A DNA stretch of 64,000 nt, from contig NZ_JACYTQ010000002.1 in assembly GCF_014841125.1 (NCBI RefSeq), positions 62,001 through 126,000 on the forward strand, written 5' to 3'. A program made the translations under genes and the position numbers. The notes under the pieces were generated by a model. It was not told where the DNA came from and ran no database searches. It saw nothing but the letters and a program-made list of their open reading frames with translations. This document shows, piece after piece, positions 16,629 to 24,678 of this stretch (its first letter is position 1; each line of letters begins with the position of its first letter). The stretch is from Echinicola arenosa. GTDB lineage: Bacteria > Bacteroidota > Bacteroidia > Cytophagales > Cyclobacteriaceae.

Positions 16629-17174
16629 ATGGAAAACGTACATGACTTAAACCGATTAAAATTCCCTATTGGCAATTTTGAGAAAAAAGAGTTCTATTCA
16701 CATGATGAATTGAAGGAACTTATTAGGATCAATGAATCAGCACCTGCCAAGTACAGAAAAATAGTCGAAAAACTGAAACCTGAAGACTTGAACAAAACTT
16801 ACCGTGAGGGGAGTTGGACTATCCAACAATTAATCCATCATGTTGCGGACATCCAATTGCTTCATTTTTTGAGGCTAAAAAAAGCATTGACAGAGCCAAA
16901 TTACAAGGAAGTGACGCTTATTGACATGGATGGCTGGGCCGGAACAGCTGATGGAACCAAAGCGCCAGTTGAAGATTCATTGATGATGTTTGAAGGAGCA
17001 AATAAAAGATATGTATTTCTTCTCAGGTCATTGAACGATGAGGCCTTGAAAATCGAGTACTATCACCCGGTACGGAAATTCACCATCAACCAAGCACAGG
17101 CCATAGCGATGTCTGCATGGCATGTAGACCATCACCTTGCCCATATTAAAATAGCTTTGGGAGAATCACTTTAA
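16629..17174 (+). CDS. DinB/YfiT-family metal-dependent thiol transferase-like protein
   Basis: About 181 residues from the ATG at 16629; an upstream ATG at 16551 would add 26 residues without family resemblance. The sequence matches the YfiT branch of the DinB four-helix-bundle superfamily: L-K-F-P-I-G near the N-terminus, G-S-W-T-I-Q-Q-L-I-H-H-V-A-D with one metal His, and W-H-V-D-H-H-L-A-H-I with the other two near the C-terminus. YfiT (BstA) of Bacillus is a bacillithiol-dependent transferase, and Bacteroidota commonly use bacillithiol, so a detoxifying role is likely. Its presence between the two copies of the hip control region is probably accidental. Confidence 0.85.
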   Translation: MENVHDLNRLKFPIGNFEKKEFYSHDELKELIRINESAPAKYRKIVEKLKPEDLNKTYREGSWTIQQLIHHVADIQLLHFLRLKKALTEPNYKEVTLIDMDGWAGTADGTKAPVEDSLMMFEGANKRYVFLLRSLNDEALKIEYYHPVRKFTINQAQAIAMSAWHVDHHLAHIKIALGESL

Positions 17175-17179
17175 ATTTG

Positions 17180-17356
17180 GCTTATGTGAGCAGTGAGATA
17201 TAGTAGAAATAGTCTCTTACCTAATTGAATATCTCAAACAACAATCATTAAAACGCTTAGCTGTTTTTCACATTATATTATGAAAAACATAGAATGATTG
17301 ATGATATAAGCAATTTTCTAACCCTTTTTTCACACTATAATGTGATTTATATTGAT
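17180..17356 (+). repeat. Gene-tail plus hip control region, copy B
   Basis: Diverged second copy of 14692-14866. It keeps both palindromes: arms TTTTTCA / TGAAAAA around 17264-17287, and CACACTATAATGTG at 17331-17344. No hip gene follows; the copy ends in the stretch carrying the frameshifted small gene. It could still bind HipB as a decoy or secondary operator. Confidence 0.7.
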
Positions 17357-17409
17357 ATTAAATCTTAGGTTAACTAAACACTTCTAACCCGCGTTTGCAA
17401 TGGAGGTTG

Positions 17410-17663
17410 CTAAATAAAGCATTTGTAATGCGACCATTGATAAAAAATCTGAAAACCAAATTCCACGGGTACTTTTAAGGGCCGGAGAAAATGGGAGGCC
17501 ATGCCGAATTTGTTCCTGTAAAGTTGCTGGATGGGGGAAGGCTCACCGACCTTGGGTTCCTCTACATACTCCCTGACATAGGTCTCTCCGTCTACTACAT
17601 AAAAAACAACTCCCCCCCTACTTTCCCCCTGGTTTTCCTGAATATTCCATCTGCTTTTGCCAT
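17410..17663 (-). pseudogene. Frameshifted DUF6266-like small protein
   Basis: Starting at the ATG 17661-17663 on the minus strand the frame reads M-A-K-A-D-G-I-F-R-K-T-R-G-K-V-G-G, then is thrown out of frame at a run of seven G (minus strand, 17612-17618). One frame over it continues V-V-F-Y-V-V-D-G-E-T-Y-V-R-E-Y-V and runs, without a stop, through N-K-F-G-M-A-S-H-F to a TAG at 17410-17412. The opening K-x-x-G-K-V-G-x-V-V and the following hydrophobic beta hairpin resemble the small DUF6266-type proteins of Bacteroidota. A single-base change in the G run would restore about 84 residues. It may be a dead gene, a sequencing error or a slippage-controlled gene. Confidence 0.55.
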
Positions 17664-18071
17664 CGTCAAAAAAGGTTAAAGCTAAAACTGGCTAATAATA
17701 AGTCTCAATAAGTTAAGCAATTACCTTACATCAGTCAAGCATTTAAGTTACACTTCCTCTGGATTGATCAAGGAACAATTCCAAATTATCTTCGGATTTC
17801 ACTCGGGTATTTCCGAGCTTGATCCGAAGGTGATCCGAAGGAGATCCCTGAGTGATCCGAAGATTATTCTGTTTTCACCCAAATGGAAGTAAAGGATGTG
17901 TAAGGACTATAAGGGAGTTGGAGGTAATAAGACGGGACTATTATCAGATCCTCAGAGAGGAATTCCATACATAGAAATTATAACAATACAGAGAGGATTA
18001 CTGCCATCAATCCATGTGATACCAAAAAGTAGACATCTCGACTAAAAGCAGGGTTCACCGTCCTCGCATTC
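17664..18071. repeat. Gene-free stretch with phased GATCCGAAG repeats
   Basis: GATCCGAAG occurs at 17821-17829, 17832-17840 and 17854-17862, start-to-start distances of 11 and 22 bases, so all three face the same side of the helix. An inverted copy CTTCGGAT lies at 17790-17797. The outer copies form an inverted repeat of roughly 20 bases with one gap (17788-17808 against 17843-17864). No coding frame is supported here; the rest of the stretch shows nothing recognisable. Confidence 0.45.
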
Positions 18072-18173
18072 ATGACCTACATCTACTTCATCAACTACCT
18101 CAATGTGCGTAAATCCCCCCATAAAGAGTCGGAAAAGCCCCTTAGAATTTATGAAGGAATTATCGAAATTTGA
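18072..18173 (+). other. Possible gene remnant with one membrane segment
   Basis: A 33-codon frame (M-T-Y-I-Y-F-I-N-Y-L-N-V-R-K-S) whose frame is open for a few codons upstream (A-G-F-T-V-L-A-F) without a start. It reads like the last hydrophobic helix and basic tail of a membrane protein. A stop lies just ahead of it, so it is most likely a fragment; it could also be a very small membrane protein. Confidence 0.25.
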
Positions 18174-18215
18174 TATATTGATAATTTTCACGGATCATTA
18201 CAACAACTAAACACT

Positions 18216-18659
18216 ATGGCAGCAGTAAGTACATACCTGAATTTTGAAAGAGATACCGAAGCGGCTTTTCTCTTTTACCAATCTGTTTTTGGAGGAGATT
18301 TTTTTGGCGATGGTTTTATGCGTATGGGAGATATCCCTCATCAAGAAGGCATGCCTCCATTGGCAGAAGAAGACCGTAACCTGGTCATGCATGTTGAGCT
18401 GAAAATCCTTGGGGTGCACCATCTCATGGGAACTGATGCTCCGGAAAGTATGGGTTTCAAGCTCAACAAAGGAAACAATGTCAGCATCAACCTCCAACCC
18501 GATACCAGAAAAGAAACCAAGAGACTGTTTGATGCGCTATCAGAAGGCGGTCAGGTCACTATGGAACTCCAAGACATGTTTTGGGGCGATTATTTCGGAA
18601 GTTGCTTTGACAAATTCGGCGTTCAATGGATGTTCAACTGCGGTGAAAAGCCATCCTAA
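18216..18659 (+). CDS. VOC/PhnB-like glyoxalase-fold protein
   Basis: 147 residues of the PhnB/3-demethylubiquinone-9-methyltransferase-like branch of the vicinal oxygen chelate superfamily: Y-L-N-F-E-R-D-T-E-A-A-F-L-F-Y-Q-S-V-F-G-G-D at the start, H-H-L-M-G-T-D in the middle, and W-G-D-Y-F-G-S-C-F-D-K-F-G-V-Q-W-M-F-N at the end, which is the standard closing motif. These proteins are often encoded near DoxX and YciI proteins, exactly as here (next two genes), a trio seen in many Bacteroidota, but the biochemical role is not established. Confidence 0.87.
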   Translation: MAAVSTYLNFERDTEAAFLFYQSVFGGDFFGDGFMRMGDIPHQEGMPPLAEEDRNLVMHVELKILGVHHLMGTDAPESMGFKLNKGNNVSINLQPDTRKETKRLFDALSEGGQVTMELQDMFWGDYFGSCFDKFGVQWMFNCGEKPS

Positions 18660-18777
18660 ATAGGGCCCTTTGATAGTTCATCAGTATGGAACATGATAAC
18701 CGAAAATTTGTATCTTCCCCAATGATTAATTTATTTTCGTAAACGTACCAAGCTAAGCCCATTAAAATCTATCTGAT

Positions 18778-18936
18778 TATCCACTATGATGCCAGACCAT
18801 ACATCCTTTGCTCAAGTGGTCGGAAGTCTGCCTAACTGCCAGATAAAACTGAAGTCTGAAGACCGAAGCAGTTGATACTTTAATCAAAAGGGTAGTTTCT
18901 ACTCACTTTTAATCTTTACTGGTAAAATTACGGATA
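18778..18936 (+). repeat. MITE-like intergenic repeat, copy 1
   Basis: About 159 bp, matching 22095-22235 and 55847-56006 in the same orientation. Shared blocks include CATCCTTTGCT, CTGAAGACCGAAGCAGTTGA and TTTACTGGTA. The ends are inverted: the left end begins TATCC and the right end reads CGGATA. A hexamer ATCTAT lies on both sides. It fills the gap before the DoxX gene and contains no gene. Confidence 0.75.
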
Positions 18937-18973
18937 TCTATAAAAACCTATCAATAACCTAAAGCAAACCACT

Positions 18974-19351
18974 ATGAGTCGGAAAATTTTAAATGTCGTG
19001 GCCATAATATTTTCATTACTTATGGTCAATGCTGGCCTAAACAAATTCTTCAACTACATGCCCATGCCCGAAAATCTACCAAAAGAAATCCTACAGGTAA
19101 TGGAAGCATTTTTACAAATTGCCTGGCTATTTCCTTTAATAGCCATAGGGGAAATCCTAGGAGGAGTATTCTTTGCCATCCCAAAATACAGGGCATTAGG
19201 CGCCATCATGCTCTTTCCCATTATAGTCGGAATCAATTTGCATCACGCTTTTTATGCTCCAGAAGGAATGCTCATCGCACTTATCGTATTAGCGATAGAC
19301 CTTTGGGCCATTGCTGAAAACTGGCATAAATACATCCCAATGATTCGCTAA
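18974..19351 (+). CDS. DoxX-like small membrane protein
   Basis: 125 residues with four hydrophobic helices, beginning N-V-V-A-I-I-F-S-L-L-M-V-N-A-G-L-N-K-F-F-N-Y. The G-L-N-K-F motif in the first helix and G-E-I-L-G-G near residue 55 are typical for DoxX/DoxD-related inner-membrane proteins. Role unknown; it may take part in thiol or quinone redox chemistry. It forms a same-strand group with the VOC gene upstream and the YciI gene 70 bases downstream. Confidence 0.75.
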   Translation: MSRKILNVVAIIFSLLMVNAGLNKFFNYMPMPENLPKEILQVMEAFLQIAWLFPLIAIGEILGGVFFAIPKYRALGAIMLFPIIVGINLHHAFYAPEGMLIALIVLAIDLWAIAENWHKYIPMIR

Positions 19352-19420
19352 ATCTAGAAAACACTCAGATATCTTCGAGTATTACCCTAAAACAACAGAA
19401 ACAATTCTTCCCACTATAAC

Positions 19421-19699
19421 ATGCATTTTATCTTGACCTATCACACCGTTCCCAATTATACAGAATTAAGAAAACCTTATAGGAGTGAGCACCTTACTTA
19501 TATTCAGGACTTTTATGAGCGCGGATTGGTAACCATGGCTGGAGCTTTGGAGGACCCCGCAGACCAAGCGGTGATTATTTTCAAGTGCGATAACCCCTCA
19601 GAGATTGAAAATTTTGCTAAAAATGATCCTTATGTTAAAAATGGCCTAATTGCTTCTTGGAGTATTCGTCCCTGGAATGTAGTCATTGGTAAACAATAA
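19421..19699 (+). CDS. YciI-family protein
   Basis: 92 residues with the ferredoxin-like YciI layout: M-H-F-I-L-T-Y at the start, R-S-E-H-L-T-Y-I with the conserved His, G-A-L-E-D-P-A-D-Q-A with the conserved Asp, N-D-P-Y-V-K-N-G-L and closing S-I-R-P-W-N. The His/Asp pair is thought to form a small active site, but the physiological reaction is unknown. It is the third gene of the VOC-DoxX-YciI group. Confidence 0.88.
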   Translation: MHFILTYHTVPNYTELRKPYRSEHLTYIQDFYERGLVTMAGALEDPADQAVIIFKCDNPSEIENFAKNDPYVKNGLIASWSIRPWNVVIGKQ

Positions 19700-19895
19700 T
19701 TATTCACTGCTTTTATTCCAGAAAATAAGTTAAAATACCAGCGCATATCAAGCACTAAAAAATTCGATTTTTTATTCATTAGACCTCTTGGATTCCTTAA
19801 ATTATGCTGGAATCTGACCATTCAATTTACTTTAAACATTTAACTTCAAATTCACAAACCTATCATCTTTAAAAACCCACCTTAAAATACAAAGC

Positions 19896-20558
19896 ATGCA
19901 GTTGTTTATCATTGGCGACATTCACGGGTGCTACCATACTTTTCAAAAAATGCTCAATCATTGGAACCCAGCGGAAGAACGACTGATCCAAGTCGGAGAT
20001 TTAATCGATAGGGGAAACCATTCTGTCGAAGTATTACAACTGGCAAAGAATCTTTCTAGCGAGCATCTGGAAAAAAGTATTTTTCTAAAAGGCAATCACG
20101 AACATATGATGGTCGAACATATAGAAAACGGGTACATCGGCGGGAGCTGGCTTTTCAACGGGGGAAAAGGCACATTGACCCAATTCAAAGAAAGAAATGT
20201 AAACCCTGAGCAAATTCTCCCATGGATAAAGGCCCTGCCACTAAAATGGGAAAATAGCCATGTAATGGTCTCCCATGCAGGTATCTCAAAAAGCCTGCAT
20301 CCTCTGGACCCAAATAGCCGGGACGGTATACTCTGGAATAGAAAACCTTTGAAAAAACTTCCCAAAATCCAAGTGATCGGACACACTCCCCAGCAAAATG
20401 GCAAGGCCAACTTCACCACTTCTTCCCAATCTTGGAACATTGACACTGGAGCTTACCGGGGCATCTGCCTAACAGGCTTAAAGCTCAGAGAAAATGGTGA
20501 TTTTTTGGAAGAAATCAACATCCCTACAGATGAACGGGATCTGGAGCAGCAATTGTAA
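19896..20558 (+). CDS. PPP-family metallophosphatase (PrpA/ApaH-like)
   Basis: 220 residues with the full set of PPP phosphatase motifs: G-D-I-H-G (residues 7-11), G-D-L-I-D-R-G, G-N-H-E, S-H-A-G and G-H-T-P. These bind two metal ions and act as protein Ser/Thr phosphatase or diadenosine tetraphosphatase. The size is nearer PrpA/PrpB than ApaH. Its 3' end overlaps the 3' end of the convergent ppx gene by 35 bases, which leaves no room for a terminator between them. Confidence 0.87.
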   Translation: MQLFIIGDIHGCYHTFQKMLNHWNPAEERLIQVGDLIDRGNHSVEVLQLAKNLSSEHLEKSIFLKGNHEHMMVEHIENGYIGGSWLFNGGKGTLTQFKERNVNPEQILPWIKALPLKWENSHVMVSHAGISKSLHPLDPNSRDGILWNRKPLKKLPKIQVIGHTPQQNGKANFTTSSQSWNIDTGAYRGICLTGLKLRENGDFLEEINIPTDERDLEQQL

Positions 20559-22071
20559 TTTCCCTTTTCAGAGCCTTCTCCAATACAAAACGGTGACGCA
20601 TTGCATCCCAAATCTCCAAATCAGGATTCTCCTCACCTTTTACGGTAATGGCTATGTGTTCTGCTGTCCACTTGCATGATAAAGAGTCCACCCATTGGTT
20701 TTTGGTCTTGTCCAAACCTATGGCAATCCTCATAATTCCTGACAAGGTTCGCACGAGGTATTTTTGTGCCTTGGTCATTTTTTTAAATTTAGAATGCCTT
20801 TTCTTTGGTCCAGACTTCCTATGGTACCTTGCCAAATGCCCGAGCAAGGTGATCTCCTCATTGGTAAATCCTCTCAATCGGGAATTAGAAATAATATAAC
20901 GGGAATGTTTATGGTACTTCGGAAAACCGATAAAATGCCCCACTTCGAAAATCATACAGGCAAACTCCAACAATTCCTTTGCAGCATCATCCAATCCATG
21001 TAATTGCTGAAGTTGGTCATAAAGCTGAAGAGACAGATGGGCAACATGTTTCTTTTGCTCAATATCACTTTGGTACCGTAATGCCAAATGCAGCACACTT
21101 CTGTACCTGAGGTTTCCTTCAGGGCCTAGTATTGTTTGTTTCCTCCCCAAACTGTCTAAATAATCCAAAATCAATCCTTCTCTCAAAGAAGCATCACAAA
21201 GCGTGATTTCACTGGCTTGAGCCATTTCAAGTAAATTCACCAAAAGCATGCTCCCCAGGTGTATCGCATCCGCTCTATTGCTGCTGATCCCTGGCACTTT
21301 TTCCCGCTCTTCCAAAGTCATCTTCAGTAACTTCTTGGACAGTTTGGAGAGTTCTTTTGTACTGACCACTTCTGCATTGACGGTATCCAAAGAACTGCCC
21401 TTTCCGGCCAGATGAGCAGCTTCACCTAATGCCCTGATGGTCCCTGAAGTACCTATCACCTTGGTAAAGCCTTCGGTAAGTACTTCCTTCATCACCTCCT
21501 CAGCCGCCAACTTAATATGTCCCAATAGCTCCGTCGCATCTGTTTTTGTCAACGTTTCCTTTCCTCCTGCCATATCCAGTAGACGAAGTACACCCAGCTT
21601 GATACTTTTCTTAAAATAAATATTTTCTTGGTCCCCTACCGTAGCTTCGGTACTTCCTCCACCGATATCCAGCACCAATACCTTTTCATTTCCAAAAGCA
21701 ATCGCCCTGCGAACAGCTAAAAAAATCAGTCTCGCTTCTTCCTTTCCTGAAATCACATGAGGTGTCAAGCCAGTCTCTCTTGCTAAGGCATCCAAAAACT
21801 CGCCACCATTTTTGGCTTCTCTGGTTGCACTGGTTGCAGCCGTGATGATCTCATCAACCCCAAACTGATCTGCCAATTGAACATATCTTTGGATCACGGC
21901 AATCCCTCGTTCAAAGGCCTCTTGGGAAAGTTGGTTGGTCGCAAATACCCCTACCCCCAGCTTCACCATTTCCTTTTCATCAATCAGCACCTTGAGGTTT
22001 CCCCTTTGGGTCACCTCTGCAATTACCAGATGAATGGAGTTGGTACCGATATCTATCGCTGCTAAGTTCAT
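20524..22071 (-). CDS. ppx: Ppx/GppA exopolyphosphatase-type protein
   Basis: 515 residues. The N-terminal ASKHA phosphatase part carries D-I-G-T-N-S-I-H (residues 6-13), L-D-I-G-G-G-S-T-E near residue 143 and G-T-S-G-T-I-R-A near 210. The C-terminal ~200 residues form the HD-like helical domain (E-V-G-H-F-I-G, H-S-R-Y-I-I). It hydrolyses polyphosphate or pppGpp in the cytosol; the two activities cannot be told apart from sequence. It converges on the metallophosphatase gene. A MITE-like repeat copy begins 24 bases upstream of its start. Confidence 0.9.
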   Translation of the reverse strand: MNLAAIDIGTNSIHLVIAEVTQRGNLKVLIDEKEMVKLGVGVFATNQLSQEAFERGIAVIQRYVQLADQFGVDEIITAATSATREAKNGGEFLDALARETGLTPHVISGKEEARLIFLAVRRAIAFGNEKVLVLDIGGGSTEATVGDQENIYFKKSIKLGVLRLLDMAGGKETLTKTDATELLGHIKLAAEEVMKEVLTEGFTKVIGTSGTIRALGEAAHLAGKGSSLDTVNAEVVSTKELSKLSKKLLKMTLEEREKVPGISSNRADAIHLGSMLLVNLLEMAQASEITLCDASLREGLILDYLDSLGRKQTILGPEGNLRYRSVLHLALRYQSDIEQKKHVAHLSLQLYDQLQQLHGLDDAAKELLEFACMIFEVGHFIGFPKYHKHSRYIISNSRLRGFTNEEITLLGHLARYHRKSGPKKRHSKFKKMTKAQKYLVRTLSGIMRIAIGLDKTKNQWVDSLSCKWTAEHIAITVKGEENPDLEIWDAMRHRFVLEKALKREITIAAPDPVHL

Positions 22072-22094
22072 ATGGATTTATAATTTAATCTGAT

Positions 22095-22235
22095 TATCCG
22101 CAATGATGCCAGTAACCTTACATCCTTTGCTTAAAGTGGTCAGAAGTTTGAAGCCTGAAGACCGAAGCAGTTGATATTTTAATCAAAACGAACATTTCGA
22201 CTCGTTTTTAACCTTTACTGGTACAATTGCGGATA
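22095..22235 (+). repeat. MITE-like intergenic repeat, copy 2
   Basis: 141 bp, shorter than the other copies because about 20 internal bases are missing. The left end TATCCGCAATGATGCC... (22095-22115) matches the inverted right end (22215-22235) at 18 of 21 positions. The 14-base string TAATTTAATCTGAT occurs exactly on both sides (22081-22094 and 22242-22255), as a target-site duplication would. Confidence 0.75.
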
Positions 22236-22255
22236 TACATTTAATTTAATCTGAT

Positions 22256-22471
22256 CATTTTCACTGAAACCAATATCCCCATGCCATATTGCCTTCCTTA
22301 TTGGCCTTTCCCGCCTTTATTCTGGTCGTTCTTTTTATTTAAAGAACATCACAAGTATTCCACAAGGCCATCATAAAAGAAGGTAAATTCGAATCGCTTA
22401 GAAAATAGAGAATAGAACTTTCAATCTATTGACTTTACAAAAACGAAAACCTATTCCATAAATACCTTGCC
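22256..22471. other. Rest of the gap between ppx and the gnd fusion
   Basis: With the repeat copy this completes a 400-bp gap. I see no gene, hairpin or promoter motif that I could support. It must contain the 3' untranslated end of the gnd fusion message and the upstream end of the ppx promoter. Confidence 0.3.
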
Positions 22472-24370
22472 TTACTCCTTATTCCAATTGTTCTTATAAA
22501 CACTTCCGGAAGCATCATTTGCGAGACGATAACCATGTTCACCAAAATAATCCCTTTGTGCTTGTACCAAGTTGGCGCTGGACTCTCCGGTGCTCATACC
22601 ATAGAAATAATTGATGGCTGCAGACATGACCGGCATGGCCACCCCTGCTTTCAGCGCAGCACCTACCACCTCTGCCATAGCAGTTGCTTCCTTTTCAAAA
22701 TTTTGCTGAAGCACTGGAGACTCCATCAAGCTACTGGCTTTCTTGAAAACGCCTGAAATCTTCTCCATCAAACTGGATTGGATGATGGAACCACTGGTCC
22801 AGCAGCGAGCAATTTCACTCATGTCCAAGCCCCAATTTTCATCTTCCCCTACTTTTCTGATCAATGAAAACCCGATTTCATGGTTGATCAAGCGCCCCAT
22901 TTCATAGGCACCTTTTAATGAAGTTAGCATTTCTTTCTGATCTAACTCCACCGCTTTACGGTCATATTTTTTTGCCATTGCTACCCTTTGAGCTTTCTTA
23001 CTGGATATCAACCTTGCTGTCACCGCAGCAGTTAGCGGCGCATAAGGCACTCCGTATTTTGCGGCAGTGCTGACAGCCCATCCCCCTGTACCGGTTTGCT
23101 CGGCCACATCCAGTATCTTATCCAATAACAGGTCTCCGTCCTCCTCGTAATTCAGTATGGCCAAGACCGCATCCATTAAATAACTATCTGCACCCTCCTT
23201 GGACCACTTTTTAAATACTTTCACGATTTCTCCAGTCGACATTCCCAGGGACTTGCGCATCAATGCGTAGGTTTCTGCCAATAGCTCCATTTCACCATAT
23301 TCGATGCTATTATGTACCATTTTTATGAAATGCCCTGCTCCATCAGGCCCCACATAATGCATACAAGGCTTCCCATCCTTATCCTTTCCTGCTATTTTTT
23401 CTATAAAAGGTTTAATCAAGGCAAAGCCCTCAGAAGTCCCCCCTGGCATTAATGAAGGGCCTTTTCTTGCTCCTTTACGGCCACCGGAAATCCCCATGCC
23501 TACAAAATGAACCCCTGGCCCTTTGAGGTATTGCTGCCGCTTGGCACTGTCCTCAAAGTAAGAATTCCCCCCATCTATGATTACGTCCCCTTTGTCTATA
23601 AATGTCAACAATCTGGCAATCTGCTGGTCTATGATTTGGCCTGCAGGAATCATCATCAGGATTTTGCGGGGCTGTTCTAAGGATTCTACAAATTCATCCA
23701 ATTTGTCAAAAGGTAAAACTCCCTTCATATCCGGATTGGCATCCACAAACTTCTGTGCTACATCCTCCTCCACACCTTGAAGGGTTCGGTTGTACACACT
23801 GATCTTGATGCCTTTTTCAGCCATATTCAGGGCGAGGCTACTGCCCATCACGCCCATTCCAATAATTCCGAAGGAAGAAACTGCTTTTTTGTTTTTGAGG
23901 TTGCTCATAATGTCTTGAAGTATTTTTTCAGGTGTTTGATCAATATTGATGTGTTCGGCATGCTTGGGAACTTCCAGTGTGTCAAATTGTGAATTCAACA
24001 GCTCCTCAGGCATATAGTGCCCCTTTCTTTGTGCCATCCGACTGCTGATCAGCTGTGGATCTCCCTTTAGATAAAACCAACTGACCTGTACCGCCTTGCT
24101 TACCAAAATCCTTCTATAGTCTTCCTTTAATGCCGAACAGGCCAATATCGCCCCGCCTTGCTCTTCCCAGTTGACCATTTCCTTGGATAGACGCTCCAGC
24201 CAAGGTGCACGGTCATTGTCATTGAGCGCGACACCCGAAGTCATTTTGTCCACATTTTCTTTGGGATGAAAATCATCTGCATCATAAAAAGGGAGGCCCA
24301 TTTTTTTACTGAGCATCCCGCCGATGGTAGTTTTTCCGCTTCCGGACACACCCATTAACAAAATTATCAT
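22472..24370 (-). CDS. gnd: Fused gluconokinase / 6-phosphogluconate dehydrogenase
   Basis: 632 residues combining two consecutive enzymes of gluconate use. Residues 1-157 are a GntK-type gluconokinase: P-loop G-V-S-G-S-G-K-T-T at 7-15, D-D-F-H-P near 32, A-C-S-A-L-K near 77 and R-x-G-H-Y-M-P. Residues about 165-632 are a full decarboxylating 6-phosphogluconate dehydrogenase: Rossmann loop G-I-I-G-M-G-V-M-G at 168-176, then G-G-R-K-G-A-R-K-G-P-S-L-M-P-G-G, and the catalytic K-M-V-H-N-S-I-E-Y. The linker is only a few residues (N-L-K-N-K-K). Gluconate would be converted to ribulose 5-phosphate by one polypeptide. The two domains are in one frame with no stop, so this is a true fusion. Confidence 0.92.
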   Translation of the reverse strand: MIILLMGVSGSGKTTIGGMLSKKMGLPFYDADDFHPKENVDKMTSGVALNDNDRAPWLERLSKEMVNWEEQGGAILACSALKEDYRRILVSKAVQVSWFYLKGDPQLISSRMAQRKGHYMPEELLNSQFDTLEVPKHAEHINIDQTPEKILQDIMSNLKNKKAVSSFGIIGMGVMGSSLALNMAEKGIKISVYNRTLQGVEEDVAQKFVDANPDMKGVLPFDKLDEFVESLEQPRKILMMIPAGQIIDQQIARLLTFIDKGDVIIDGGNSYFEDSAKRQQYLKGPGVHFVGMGISGGRKGARKGPSLMPGGTSEGFALIKPFIEKIAGKDKDGKPCMHYVGPDGAGHFIKMVHNSIEYGEMELLAETYALMRKSLGMSTGEIVKVFKKWSKEGADSYLMDAVLAILNYEEDGDLLLDKILDVAEQTGTGGWAVSTAAKYGVPYAPLTAAVTARLISSKKAQRVAMAKKYDRKAVELDQKEMLTSLKGAYEMGRLINHEIGFSLIRKVGEDENWGLDMSEIARCWTSGSIIQSSLMEKISGVFKKASSLMESPVLQQNFEKEATAMAEVVGAALKAGVAMPVMSAAINYFYGMSTGESSANLVQAQRDYFGEHGYRLANDASGSVYKNNWNKE

Positions 24371-24678
24371 GCTTTAATTTATGGAATAATTTCAAAAATT
24401 TAGTACCACTGACACTTAAAAATTGAAGGTTTAGTTGTCTGTAAAATCCTCTCAGTAAAATTGTAAATAATGAAATTTAAGGCACCAAATATTATTGATC
24501 AGCTAGCTGTGCACATCATTCACTTTGGCCATATTTGAGAACAATGATTATATTTTTAGAATCCTTGGTCTTTGATTTCAATCGACCCGTTTCTCCAAAA
24601 CCTATTGGGATAAAGTTTTCATCCCGCCTGAAAAACTTTATCGTTTTAGTATATTTGAACAACCTTAAAAAAAGACTT
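24371..24678. other. Divergent promoter gap between gnd fusion and Gfo/Idh/MocA gene
   Basis: This 308-bp AT-rich gap separates two divergent genes and should hold both promoters. An ATG at 24535 is in frame with the oxidoreductase, but the 48 residues it would add are rich in Phe/Asn/Lys and unlike the family start, so the region is treated as non-coding. No palindrome of note was seen. Confidence 0.4.

Noticed and set aside
17491-17679. A 62-codon plus-strand frame after the DinB gene
   Set aside because: It lies opposite the DUF6266-like frames, whose translation is far more protein-like.
17821-17862. CRISPR-like spacing of GATCCGAAG copies
   Set aside because: Repeats are nine bases with 2- and 13-base gaps and there are no cas genes; not a CRISPR array.
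24535-24678. N-terminal extension of the Gfo/Idh/MocA protein
   Set aside because: The extra 48 residues are not family-like, and the ATG at 24679 places the Rossmann motif at the usual distance.
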